Part shown: positions 45,072 through 53,599 of the stretch, one piece after another | Position numbering within the stretch: position 1 is the first letter of the stretch | Layout: each line of letters starts with the position of its first letter | Source of the DNA: Paenibacillus koleovorans NBRC 103111 | GTDB lineage: Bacteria > Bacillota > Bacilli > Paenibacillales > NBRC-103111 | Length of the DNA stretch: 64,000 nucleotides | Direction: 5' to 3' | Assembly (NCBI RefSeq): GCF_004000845.1 | Contig: NZ_BIMA01000026.1 | Coordinates: 1-64,000 of the forward strand | Notes under the pieces: generated by a model | Databases searched by the model: none | What the model was told of the DNA's origin: nothing | The model's input: the letters and a program-made list of their open reading frames with translations, nothing else | Position numbers and translations under genes: made by a program

Positions 45072-45346
45072 ATATGCGAGATGCGTTGTACAATTGGCTG
45101 CAGATGAGAATCGTGCTGCAGGAGCGGCCGGATGACTCGGCGGCGGCAGAAACGCTCCGTTTTTTCGAGGAAATCATTAAGGAAGACCACCAGGTAGTAA
45201 AGTACGAAATCGACAACACCGGCCCGGGCGATCGGCATTACGTGGTTCGCTATGAGAAGGACGGCGACATCCATGCGGAGAAATACGACAAAGAAACGGC
45301 CGAGCAGCTGCTGCAAGAAATTATGGACAATCCCAAATACAATTAA
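45068..45346 (+). CDS. Small conserved hypothetical protein
   Basis: The 92-residue soluble protein (MNMRDALYNWLQMRIVLQE at the start, KEDHQVVKYEID in the middle) is acidic and of mixed helix and strand pattern. No family is recognised. GAGAGGAGG just before the ATG supports the start. Overlaps the preceding gene and precedes the LCP gene by 22 bases, probably one transcript. Confidence 0.7.
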   Translation: MNMRDALYNWLQMRIVLQERPDDSAAAETLRFFEEIIKEDHQVVKYEIDNTGPGDRHYVVRYEKDGDIHAEKYDKETAEQLLQEIMDNPKYN

Positions 45347-45368
45347 TGGATGAAGGGGGGAGTACCTC

Positions 45369-46388
45369 ATGACCCCAGTTCCGACAACCGGAACGACACC
45401 GATGTCCCCGCTTCCGCCGAGACGCCCTTCGAAGAAACCGAAGAAGAAGAAACGCCGTACCCATTGGCTATTGAAATCCTTTTTTACCGTATTTATGATC
45501 GTTGTACTGGGCGCACTAGGCTATGCGGGTTATTTGTATATGCAAATCGATAAAGCGATCCATAATGTAGGCACCGATGCGACGGTAGCACCTCCGCAAT
45601 CGGCGAAAAAGAAGCCGCTCACGATCCTGCTCCTCGGAACGGACACGCGCGCCGAAACCGGCAGCTTGAACACCGATGTGATTATGGTCGCTTCGCTGAA
45701 TCCGGAGAGCCGGTCGGCCTCGCTCGTTTCCATTCCTCGGGATACGAGAATCGCGATGAACGGCGTCAAGACGAACAAGGCTAATGCGTTCTATGCCAAC
45801 TATATGGCGGCGGATAAGAAGACGGCGGATGCGAAGACGAAGGACTTATTCGGCAAATTTCTCGGCGTGAAGATCGACTATGTGGCCAAGCTGGATTTTC
45901 AAGGCTTCGAGGAAGTTGTGGACAAGTTCGGCGGCTTGACGATCAACGTCGATATGGATATGTGCTACAGGGACAATTTCGACGGCACGAACATCCGTTT
46001 GAAAAAAGGCGAGCAGCACCTGAATGGTCAAAAGACGCTTGATTTCGTCCGCTACCGAAAGTCGAACTGCGGGACGGCGGAATCGAACGATCTGGAGCGC
46101 AACGAACGGCAGCAGCAGGTCATCGACAAGCTGGCGGACAAGATGAAGTCCATAGAAGGCGTGCTGAAGCTGGGCCAAGTCATCGAGACGCTGGGTAATC
46201 ATATGAAGACGGACATCCCGTCGGCACAAATCAAAACGTTCCTTGGGACATATATCGGGATAGATCGAGATAAAATAAATTATGTTCATCTGGAAGGCGA
46301 CTGGCAAAGCCCTTACGTCATCCTGACGAACGATTCGATTCAAGCTGCGCAGGCGGCACTGCGGACAACGCTAGCCACGGGTTCCTGA
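45369..46388 (+). CDS. LytR-CpsA-Psr (LCP) family cell-wall glycopolymer ligase
   Basis: The 339-residue protein has a basic, Pro-rich cytoplasmic start, one membrane helix (about 33-58) and an extracellular LCP domain with LLLGTDTRAETGSLNTDVIM, VSIPRDTRI and LDFVRYRKSNCG. LCP enzymes move teichoic acids or other polymers from undecaprenyl phosphate to peptidoglycan. The catalytic Asp and Arg residues are present. ATG follows GGGGGGAG. Confidence 0.93.
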   Translation: MTPVPTTGTTPMSPLPPRRPSKKPKKKKRRTHWLLKSFFTVFMIVVLGALGYAGYLYMQIDKAIHNVGTDATVAPPQSAKKKPLTILLLGTDTRAETGSLNTDVIMVASLNPESRSASLVSIPRDTRIAMNGVKTNKANAFYANYMAADKKTADAKTKDLFGKFLGVKIDYVAKLDFQGFEEVVDKFGGLTINVDMDMCYRDNFDGTNIRLKKGEQHLNGQKTLDFVRYRKSNCGTAESNDLERNERQQQVIDKLADKMKSIEGVLKLGQVIETLGNHMKTDIPSAQIKTFLGTYIGIDRDKINYVHLEGDWQSPYVILTNDSIQAAQAALRTTLATGS

Positions 46389-46439
46389 TTCCGGCGGCCG
46401 GTCCGGGTCCTCAGCCCTATGCCTGTCTGCAGTCTATGG

Positions 46440-46466
46440 TTGTTTGGCTCTTCTTTGTGGTATAAT
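46440..46466 (+). promoter_or_regulatory. SigA promoter with extended -10
   Basis: TATAAT (46461-46466) preceded by TGG gives an extended -10; TTGTTT lies 15 bases upstream. It serves the PPOX gene. Confidence 0.65.
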
Positions 46467-46521
46467 GGAGTCAAGCTTCCGACAATTGTTACTTCCGTCA
46501 GACTATCAGGAGGATGACAGT

Positions 46522-46974
46522 ATGGCAGAAACAGTTACCGCTTTATCGGAGCCATTGATGAACCATTTTCAGAAGCAAAAGCTGGCGTTGCTCGGCACGA
46601 TCGACGCGGATACCGGTGCGCCCAGTCAAAATGCGATTTCCTGGACGTATGCCGTCGCGCCGGACTGTGTTCGTTTCGCGGTGGACCAGAGGTCCCGAAT
46701 CGTGGCGAATTTGCGCGGCAATCCGAGCGCTACGTTGACGGTGTTCGCCGAAGGGTCCGTCTTCGCGGTTTCGGGACGGGCGGCTGTGGCGGAAGAGCCG
46801 CTTGAGGGCGTACCCTTCAAGCTGGCCTGCGTCGATCTGACCGTCGAAGCGGTGCGAGATGTGATGTACTATGGCTCCCGTATTGCGGCAGAGCCTGAGG
46901 TTGAGAAATCGTATGACAAACGCGCGGCAGCCAAGCTGGACAATCAGGTGCTCGACGCCATGAAAAAAGCCTAG
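46522..46974 (+). CDS. Pyridoxamine 5'-phosphate oxidase-like flavoprotein
   Basis: The 150-residue protein has the split-barrel PPOX fold pattern, with LALLGTIDADTGAPSQNAISW, VRFAVDQRSRIVANLRGNP and LTVFAEGSVFAVSGRA. Members bind FMN, heme or F420 and the substrate is not predictable. ATG 46522 follows AGGAGGATG. A terminator overlaps its stop codon. Confidence 0.85.
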   Translation: MAETVTALSEPLMNHFQKQKLALLGTIDADTGAPSQNAISWTYAVAPDCVRFAVDQRSRIVANLRGNPSATLTVFAEGSVFAVSGRAAVAEEPLEGVPFKLACVDLTVEAVRDVMYYGSRIAAEPEVEKSYDKRAAAKLDNQVLDAMKKA

Positions 46975-46994
46975 TTCCTTTGAACTGGGCTTTT
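46966..46994 (+). terminator. Intrinsic terminator overlapping the PPOX stop codon
   Basis: AAGCCTAGTTC pairs with GAACTGGGCTT (one G-T pair) over a four-base loop, followed by TT. The left arm contains the TAG stop. Confidence 0.7.
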
Positions 46995-47016
46995 CACGTC
47001 TTCGGAGGGGTTGTCC

Positions 47017-47586
47017 CTACATGTCCTTGTTGTTCAACTGCTTCCGGTCTTCCGACTCGGCCGGCGGGTTGTTCTGCGGCGTAATCGCCTTCGGCAGCTG
47101 CGGCACGATGCGCCCGATAATGTCGGCGACTTCTTCGGCGAAGCCGGCGATCGGACGTCCGCGGTCCATCTCTTCCCGCATTTCGCGGATGCGGCCGTTT
47201 AAGCCGAGATCGGCGGTGACGAAGGCGTGCACGCCGTACGGATCCTTAGCCAGCGCTTCCGCTACCGAATATTTGATGACGTCTACACGGGAACGCTCCA
47301 GGTTCGGATCCACGTCGATGCCGACGATGGCTGTATTGCCGAGAACTACGCATTTCGCGCCATGCACTTGAGGAATACTGGCCGCAAGCGCTTCGAGACG
47401 TGCTCTGACTTGCTTTTTGTCCTTGATTTCGGGTTTGTCGGGAACCGTCTGCTGCACTTTCACTTGGCCGACTCCGTCGTTCGGGCCATTGCTGCCCCAA
47501 TCCTCCGAAGGAGCCGGTTGCGTACTCCCTTTTCCGCAGCCCGACAGTACCGCCGCCAACAGCACCATGATTATCCAATACCGCAT
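47017..47586 (-). CDS. ylaJ: YhcN/YlaJ sporulation lipoprotein
   Basis: The 189-residue protein has a lipoprotein signal (LLAAVLSGCGKG, Cys 17) and the YhcN/YlaJ domain: ARLEALAASIPQVHGAKCVVLGNTAIVGIDVD and SVAEALAKDPYGVHAFVTAD-type segments. Such proteins are spore-associated lipoproteins. AGGAG lies nine bases before the ATG. It is divergent from ylaK, whereas B. subtilis has the two co-directional. Confidence 0.88.
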   Translation of the reverse strand: MRYWIIMVLLAAVLSGCGKGSTQPAPSEDWGSNGPNDGVGQVKVQQTVPDKPEIKDKKQVRARLEALAASIPQVHGAKCVVLGNTAIVGIDVDPNLERSRVDVIKYSVAEALAKDPYGVHAFVTADLGLNGRIREMREEMDRGRPIAGFAEEVADIIGRIVPQLPKAITPQNNPPAESEDRKQLNNKDM

Positions 47587-47684
47587 CTGATCGCACTCCT
47601 GTCTCTCCTAGTTTGTACCGTTAGTTTGTCCGCCACGTTTGCAAATATGTAAGGTTGCCGACACCAAGCCGGGGAGGAACTCAA

Positions 47685-49016
47685 ATGAAAAAAATTTACG
47701 TATTGGACACCAACGTGCTGCTCCAAGATCCAAATGCTATTTTTGCCTTTGAGGACAATGAGGTTATCATCCCTGCGATTGTGTTGGAAGAAATCGATTC
47801 GAAGAAGCGCAACGCCGACGAGATCGGGCGTAATGCGAGATACGCCTCGCGTCTGCTCGACGGACTGCGTACGAAAGGGCGGCTGCATGACGGGATTCAG
47901 CTGGAGCAAGGAGGCACGGTGAAGGTGGAGCTGAACCACCGCAGCTTCATCAAGATGCAGGAAGTGTTCTCCGAAATCACGAACGACAACCGCATTCTGG
48001 CGGTGGCGCTGAATTATCATACCGAGGAGCAGAACAAGTCGGAGCCTCGTCCGGTGACGCTGGTTACCAAGGACACGCTCGTACGGATTAAAGCCGATGT
48101 GCTCGGATTGAACGCCGAAGATTATTTGACCGACCGCATCGTATCGCTGAATGAAATGTACCCGGGGTACTTGACGCTTCATGTGCATCCCGGGATTATC
48201 GATAATTTCTACAACGCTCGTTTCTTGCCGGTATCGAGTCTCAATTTGTCATATGCGCTTCACCCTCACGAGTTTATTATTCTGAAGGATGAAATGGGAA
48301 CGTCGAAGTCCGCCCTGCTCAAGGTGAGCGCCGACGTCAAGAAGCTGGAGCCGCTCTACCTGAGCAACGAGCCGATCTGGGGCATCGGTGCCCGCAACGT
48401 GCAGCAACGGATGGCGCTGGAGCTGCTGCTGAACGACGACATCCCGCTCGTCACCTTGACCGGCAAAGCCGGAACGGGCAAAACTTTGTTGACGCTCGCG
48501 GCAGGACTTATGAAGATCGAGGACGAACGTAAATACAAGAAGCTGCTGATTGCGAGACCCGTCGTTCCGATGGGCAAGGATATCGGCTATTTACCGGGGG
48601 AGAAGGATGAGAAGCTGCGTCCGTGGATGCAGCCGATCTATGACAACCTGGAGTTTCTGTTCGATACGAAAAAGCCGGGCGATATTGAGAAAATATTGGC
48701 GGGTATGGGCAGCATCCAAGTCGAAGCGCTCACCTATATTCGCGGGCGCTCGATACCAGGCCAATTCATCATTATCGACGAGGCGCAAAATTTATCGAAG
48801 CACGAAGTGAAGACGATCGTCTCTCGCGTAGGCGAAGGCAGCAAGATCGTACTCGTCGGCGATCCGGAGCAAATCGACCATCCCTATCTGGACTCTTCCA
48901 GCAACGGCCTCACTTATGTCGTGGAACGGTTCAAAAATCAGTCGCTGAGCGGCCATATCAATCTGGAGCGCGGCGAACGATCTCATCTGGCCCAGCTGGC
49001 TGCGGATTTGCTGTAG
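47685..49016 (+). CDS. ylaK: PIN-PhoH protein YlaK
   Basis: The 443-residue protein has a PIN nuclease domain (1-150, YVLDTNVLLQDP, EEIDSKKRNADEIGRNAR, TNDNRILAVAL) and a PhoH ATPase domain (about 235-443, LTGKAGTGKTLLTLAAG; FIIIDEAQNLSKHE). PhoH2-type proteins of this build combine RNA helicase and RNase activities in studied relatives. GGGGAGGAA precedes the ATG at 47685. It is a paralogue of the phoH gene at 18285. Confidence 0.93.
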   Translation: MKKIYVLDTNVLLQDPNAIFAFEDNEVIIPAIVLEEIDSKKRNADEIGRNARYASRLLDGLRTKGRLHDGIQLEQGGTVKVELNHRSFIKMQEVFSEITNDNRILAVALNYHTEEQNKSEPRPVTLVTKDTLVRIKADVLGLNAEDYLTDRIVSLNEMYPGYLTLHVHPGIIDNFYNARFLPVSSLNLSYALHPHEFIILKDEMGTSKSALLKVSADVKKLEPLYLSNEPIWGIGARNVQQRMALELLLNDDIPLVTLTGKAGTGKTLLTLAAGLMKIEDERKYKKLLIARPVVPMGKDIGYLPGEKDEKLRPWMQPIYDNLEFLFDTKKPGDIEKILAGMGSIQVEALTYIRGRSIPGQFIIIDEAQNLSKHEVKTIVSRVGEGSKIVLVGDPEQIDHPYLDSSSNGLTYVVERFKNQSLSGHINLERGERSHLAQLAADLL

Positions 49017-49104
49017 GCGGAAGGGATCGACGGAATGGGGTTTGCTTCGCTCGGACGATCGTCCGCTTCGTAGCTTCGTCATTCGTGGAGGGGTTCGAGA
49101 GCAG

Positions 49105-50379
49105 ATGCAAGCCACATTTGATCGAAAAAAAGAACTGCTGTTCTATAAGGAGCATGTGGAGAAGCAATTGCTGCCGTTCTGGCACAAAGCGGTGGACGAA
49201 CGTTATGGCGGGATGTTCACCTGCTTCTCCAACGATGGCACCGTCCAAGTAAGCCGGGACAAGTACACCTGGTCGCAAGGCCGCTACGTCTGGTTGTGGA
49301 GCCGCCTTGCGGACTGCTGCCGCCGCGGATTGTTCGAAGGCGATGCGGAGCGTTATTTGCGCCAGGCGGGGGAGGCGGTTCGTTTCCTGCAGGCGCATGG
49401 CGTGCTGGAGAGCGGCAATTGCGCCTTCCTGCTCGCGGAGGACGGCACCCCGAAGGAGCCGATTGCGGGCAAAGGGTACGACACGAGCTTCTTCGCCGAC
49501 TGCTTCGTCGTGATGGGGGCGAGCGAATACGCTCGCGTGAGCGGCGAGGCGGAGGCGCTGGCGTGGGCGCTCGAGCGGTACGACTCGATCAGGAGGCGGC
49601 TGGAGGCGGGCACGCAGCGCAGTGAACCGTATCCGACGCCGGCAGGGCTCGAGGCGCATAGCGTGCCGATGATCATGCTGAACGTCGCGCAGGAGCTCGC
49701 CGCCGCTCTGGAGGCAGCCGGCCACTCGCGGGCAGGTGAGGTACGCGGTGACGCCGCTGCGTACATGGACCGGATTTTGACCGTGTTCGTGCAGCCGGAC
49801 TATACGGTCGCGGAGCTTGTCGCCGTCGACGAGCGGCTGGACGATACGGTGCTGGCCCGCCATCTTAATCCGGGGCATGCGATCGAGTGCATGTGGTTCG
49901 TCCTTGCGGAGGCCAAGCGTCTCGGGCGGACGGATGCGGTTAAGGCCGCGGTAAATGTGACCAAGAAGGCGTTCGCTATGGGATGGGACGAGCAGTATGG
50001 CGGCCTGCTGCACTACGTGGATCGCGAAGGCGGAGCGCCGCAGGGCCGCGAGATCGGCGACGGCTTCGAGCGCAATGTCGTAGAGACTTGGGAGACGAAG
50101 CTGTGGTGGCCGCACTCGGAAGCGTTGTACACGCTGCTGCTGGCGGATGCGATGACCGGCTGCGATGACGCGGAGCTGCATCGGCTGTACGAGCTGACGC
50201 AGGCGTACACGTTCGCCACGTTCCCGCAGCCGGATCCGGCGATCGGCGAATGGATCCAAATCCGCGACCGCGCCGGCGAGCCGCTTACCAAAGTGGTCGC
50301 GCTGCCGGTCAAAGACCCGTACCACATCCTGCGCAACCTGATCCTCATCGTCGAGCTGCTGAACGAGCAACCCAAGTAA
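49105..50379 (+). CDS. AGE-family epimerase/isomerase
   Basis: The 424-residue protein is of the N-acylglucosamine 2-epimerase (alpha/alpha-six barrel) family: FWHKAVDERYGGMFTCF, DKYTWSQGRYVWLWSRL, GYDTSFFADCFVVMGASEYA and LNPGHAIECMWFVLAEA hold the usual residues, including the conserved His. The sugar (N-acetylglucosamine, mannose or cellobiose) is not predictable. I chose ATG 49105 after GGAGGGG. It begins a probable sugar-use region with the GH4 and AraC genes. Confidence 0.88.
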   Translation: MQATFDRKKELLFYKEHVEKQLLPFWHKAVDERYGGMFTCFSNDGTVQVSRDKYTWSQGRYVWLWSRLADCCRRGLFEGDAERYLRQAGEAVRFLQAHGVLESGNCAFLLAEDGTPKEPIAGKGYDTSFFADCFVVMGASEYARVSGEAEALAWALERYDSIRRRLEAGTQRSEPYPTPAGLEAHSVPMIMLNVAQELAAALEAAGHSRAGEVRGDAAAYMDRILTVFVQPDYTVAELVAVDERLDDTVLARHLNPGHAIECMWFVLAEAKRLGRTDAVKAAVNVTKKAFAMGWDEQYGGLLHYVDREGGAPQGREIGDGFERNVVETWETKLWWPHSEALYTLLLADAMTGCDDAELHRLYELTQAYTFATFPQPDPAIGEWIQIRDRAGEPLTKVVALPVKDPYHILRNLILIVELLNEQPK

Positions 50380-50385
50380 CAACCC

Positions 50386-50432
50386 AAAAAACCTCTGGAG
50401 CCAGTAGTGGCGACCAGAGGTTTTGTTTTTTT
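50386..50432 (+). terminator. Intrinsic terminator after the AGE epimerase gene
   Basis: AAAAAACCTCTGG pairs with CCAGAGGTTTTG and is followed by TTTTTTT. The structured repeat copy B lies directly downstream. Confidence 0.8.
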
Positions 50433-50468
50433 ATCTCTACCCACCACGACGATCGATAGTGGAACCGA

Positions 50469-50595
50469 GGAGGGCAGGATGAGGGAGTGGAGAAAGCGAA
50501 GCGTCCGCCTTTGTAAGCTTGGCCCAACCTCAGCAAAAATCCAAACTAAGGGCCAAGCTTACAACAGCGGTTCGGAACCCCTCATCCTGCCCTCC
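50469..50595 (+). repeat. Long structured repeat, copy B
   Basis: Outer arms GGAGGGCAGGATGAGGG (50469-50485) and CCCTCATCCTGCCCTCC (50579-50595) are perfect 17-base complements. Inner arms TTGTAAGCTTGGCCC (50511-50525) and GGGCCAAGCTTACAA (50550-50564) are perfect 15-base complements, extended by CCGC/GCGG across a two-base gap. The loop is 24 bases. Homologous to copy A at 36341-36460. Confidence 0.85.
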
Positions 50596-50627
50596 CCTGC
50601 ACTACGAAAACTCCACGCACTAATTTA

Positions 50628-51926
50628 TTATTTGAACTTCGGCAACCAATCCCCATGCGCATCGATCAGATCGTCGCACATCGCCACGATGTCGTCGATT
50701 GACAGCTCGGCGGAGGTGTGCGGATCGAGCATCGCCGCGTGGTAAATGTGCTCTTTCTTGAGCGTACGCGCCGCTTCGATTGTGAGCAGCTGCGTGTTGA
50801 TGTTCGTCCGGTTCAATGCGGCCAGCTGCGGAGGCAGGTCGCCTACGTAGGTCGGCGTCACGCCGTTCGCATCGACGAAACAAGGGACTTCGACGCAAGC
50901 TTCCTTCGGCAGGTTGGTGATCAAGCCGGTGTTCATCACGTTGCCGCCGAGCTTGAACGGCTTGTTCGTCTCCATCGCCTCGAAAATATGCGACGCATAT
51001 TCATGGCTGCGCTCATGCTTCAAGTTCACGTCACCTATGAGCTCCTCGCGCATCGTCTTCCATCTCTCGATCTGGCGGATACAACGGCGCGGATATTCGT
51101 CGAGCGGAATGTTGAAGCGCTCGATCAGCTCCGGATAGTTCCGCTTGATGAAGTACGGATGGTACTCGGCGTTATGCTCGGAAGACTCCGTCACATAGTA
51201 GCCGAAGCGAAGCATCAGCTCGAAGCGGACCATGTCCCTGTGCTGCTCCTTCTGCTTCTCGATCGCACGGCGTTTGATTTCCGGATACAGGTCGACGCCG
51301 TCCTTCGTCACCTCGAGCAGCCATGCCATATGGTTGATGCCCGCGATACGGCTCTTCACGCCGGTCGTATCGATGTCGAGCGCCTTGAACAGATGAGGCA
51401 CGCACACTTGCACGCTGTGGCACAGACCGACCGTCTTGACGCCGCCGTCCGTGTTCATCACGTTCGTCAGTACGGCCATCGGGTTCGTGTAGTTCAGGAA
51501 CCAGGCGTCCGGACACACTTCCTGGATGTCGCGGGCGAAGTCCAGCATGACGGGAATCGTCCGCAGGTTGCGGAAAATGCCGCCGATCCCAAGCGTATCG
51601 GCAATCGTCTGACGGAGGCCGTATTTCTTCGGAACTTCGAAGTCCGTAATCGTACATGGATCGTAGCCGCCCACTTGAATGGCGTTGACCACATACTTCG
51701 CCCCGCGAAGCGCTTCCTTGCGGTCCGAATACGCCTTGATGCGGCAGCCGCTGCCGCTAGTCGCTTGCAGATTGAGCAGCATTTGCTCGGAATCGCGCAG
51801 TCGCTCCGCGTTTATGTCGAACAAGGCGATCTCGAAATTTTGCAGCGCCGGTGTCAGCATGCAGTCGCCCAGCACGTTTTTCGCGAAAACCGTACTGCCA
51901 GCACCTAGAAATGTAATTTTGTCCAT
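50628..51926 (-). CDS. Glycoside hydrolase family 4 enzyme (alpha-galactosidase/glucosidase type)
   Basis: The 432-residue NAD- and metal-dependent enzyme starts MDKITFLGAGSTVFAKNVLG, the GH4 Rossmann entry, with FLNYTNPMAVLT, VGLCHSVQ and AGINHMAWLL carrying the conserved metal-ligand Cys and His. The MelA-type alpha-galactosidase subfamily is the best fit (CHS and NHM motifs). I chose ATG 51926, preceded by AGGGAGTGG. It is divergent from an AraC regulator that probably controls it. Confidence 0.92.
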   Translation of the reverse strand: MDKITFLGAGSTVFAKNVLGDCMLTPALQNFEIALFDINAERLRDSEQMLLNLQATSGSGCRIKAYSDRKEALRGAKYVVNAIQVGGYDPCTITDFEVPKKYGLRQTIADTLGIGGIFRNLRTIPVMLDFARDIQEVCPDAWFLNYTNPMAVLTNVMNTDGGVKTVGLCHSVQVCVPHLFKALDIDTTGVKSRIAGINHMAWLLEVTKDGVDLYPEIKRRAIEKQKEQHRDMVRFELMLRFGYYVTESSEHNAEYHPYFIKRNYPELIERFNIPLDEYPRRCIRQIERWKTMREELIGDVNLKHERSHEYASHIFEAMETNKPFKLGGNVMNTGLITNLPKEACVEVPCFVDANGVTPTYVGDLPPQLAALNRTNINTQLLTIEAARTLKKEHIYHAAMLDPHTSAELSIDDIVAMCDDLIDAHGDWLPKFK

Positions 51927-52014
51927 TGTCTGTACCCACTCCCTATCGAATGATTTCGTCTTAACTATACTACCGCCGACAGCGGCTGGACTATGGATGT
52001 TTGCGACGGCCATA

Positions 52015-52042
52015 TGGACAAATGTAGTTTTTTTGATACGAT
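52015..52042 (+). promoter_or_regulatory. Putative SigA promoter of the araC-type gene
   Basis: TGGACA (52015-52020), 16-base spacer, TACGAT (52037-52042) with an upstream TGA extended -10 motif. Confidence 0.5.
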
Positions 52043-52075
52043 AGGGAAAGGACGATAGAGAAGGGGAGAGGCGTT

Positions 52076-52948
52076 ATGTCGCAGATGGGGAACTACGAGG
52101 TAGCGATTCAGCCAAGTCCTGGCAAAGGGGAGCTGGTCGTGCTGTTCGCCGGACAGGAGCAAAAGAAGCCTGCCATCCAAGTAGGACCGCAAGTGCGGGA
52201 CTATTATTTGATCCACCATGTGCTGCGCGGAAAAGGGTCGTTTCAGTGCATGGGCAGCCGGTACGAGGTGGAAGCGGGGCAAAGCTTCGTCATTTTCCCT
52301 GGAGAGCTGATTCGCTATGATTCGGATGCCGAGGAGCCGTGGGCGTACCGGTGGGTGGCGTTCCGCGGATCGATGGCCGATCAGCTGCTGACGGCGGTCG
52401 GCCTCACGACGAGCCGTCCGGTAGCGACACCGGCCAACAGCCGCCGAACGGCCGCTCTGATCCTGCGGATGCTCACAGTCCTGTCGAACGCCGATCCGGG
52501 CTGTGAGCTGGAAAGCGGCGGCCTGCTGAGGCTAATGCTTGCCGAATTCGCCAAGGCTCACACGTCCTCGCAGCCGGCCGGCAAAGTGAACGCGAGTCCG
52601 ATTGCCGAGCAAGTAGAACGGACCATTCAATGGCTTCGGCTTCAGTATGCCCAGCCGATCTCTATCCAGCAAATCTCGCAGGCACTTGGCTACCATCGAA
52701 CGCATTTGTCCAAGATGTTCAAGCAGTACACCGGCATGGCGCCGATGCAATATTTGCTCAAAATCCGCATGGATCGGGCGAAATTGCTGCTTCAGGAGGA
52801 GCTTACGATCGAGCAGGTTGCGTCTTCCGTCGGATTCGCGGATGCGCTCTATTTCTCCAAACAATTCAAAAAATGGTTTGGCGTGACGCCAACGGACTTC
52901 CGCAACGGCGTAGAAGCGGAGGCAATGGAGTATAACGACTGTCCTTAA
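52076..52948 (+). CDS. AraC-family transcriptional regulator
   Basis: The 290-residue protein has a cupin-like sugar-sensing domain (about 20-165, YYLIHHVLRGKGSFQCMG and then VEAGQSFVIFPGELIRYD) and two helix-turn-helix motifs at about 190-285 (ISIQQISQALGYHRTHLSKM, FKQYTGMAPMQYLLKIRM, then VASSVGFADALYFSKQFKKW). AraC proteins of this type often activate an adjacent sugar gene; the divergent GH4 gene is the natural target. GAAGGGGAG precedes the ATG. Confidence 0.92.
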   Translation: MSQMGNYEVAIQPSPGKGELVVLFAGQEQKKPAIQVGPQVRDYYLIHHVLRGKGSFQCMGSRYEVEAGQSFVIFPGELIRYDSDAEEPWAYRWVAFRGSMADQLLTAVGLTTSRPVATPANSRRTAALILRMLTVLSNADPGCELESGGLLRLMLAEFAKAHTSSQPAGKVNASPIAEQVERTIQWLRLQYAQPISIQQISQALGYHRTHLSKMFKQYTGMAPMQYLLKIRMDRAKLLLQEELTIEQVASSVGFADALYFSKQFKKWFGVTPTDFRNGVEAEAMEYNDCP

Positions 52949-52965
52949 TGTATAATTATTAATCC

Positions 52966-53448
52966 TTATTCCTCCGGGACCGAAATCCGCACCGTGCAGC
53001 CATATGCCCGAGCGATGCCGTGCATCAGCTCGCCCAAGCTCGAATCAGCAGCATAACAGGCCTCGCCATCCGTGCTCCAAGAGGCGATCAGATGCTCCTC
53101 CATTTGCGCAAGCGCTTGAGCGTTCCCATCGGGACCAATCGAGTCGAATACGAACCGGGCGGTGACAGCTTGCATAAGATAGCGGTTGCCGGACCGGCTT
53201 TCGAAGCCGTAATCCGTAAAACTCGGACGAACGTCCGCTCCATCCGGCAGCAGCAGCAAGCCGAACTCTTCGTACTCGAATTTGTAGTCTTGCATAAGCG
53301 CGCGGACCGCCTCAGCTTCCGGCTCGCCGGACACGATCAGCGTCTCTTTGTCGCGGTCGAACAGCGGAATATCCGCCAGCGCCTTGACGACTTGCGCATA
53401 ATAGCCCGGCCGCTTGCCGTCCGGCAAATGCATTTCGATGCCGATCAT
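52966..53448 (-). CDS. Hypothetical protein
   Basis: I do not recognise this 160-residue soluble, acidic protein. It starts MIGIEMHLPDGKRPGYYAQV and has a FTDYGFESRSGNRYLMQAV segment. No signal peptide or membrane helix is seen. GGAGG lies 11 bases before the ATG. It is convergent with the AraC gene, with a gap of 17 bases. Confidence 0.6.
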   Translation of the reverse strand: MIGIEMHLPDGKRPGYYAQVVKALADIPLFDRDKETLIVSGEPEAEAVRALMQDYKFEYEEFGLLLLPDGADVRPSFTDYGFESRSGNRYLMQAVTARFVFDSIGPDGNAQALAQMEEHLIASWSTDGEACYAADSSLGELMHGIARAYGCTVRISVPEE

Positions 53449-53599
53449 AAGAGCTGTTTCCTCCGTCGTTTGGATATGAATGCTAGTTTATGCAAGCATA
53501 ACACAAATATTTGTTCACGAATTCGACAATTTCATATACTATAGAGAATAGAATAAGACTTTGGAACTAGTCAATCGATAAGAGGAGTGAATCCGAGGC

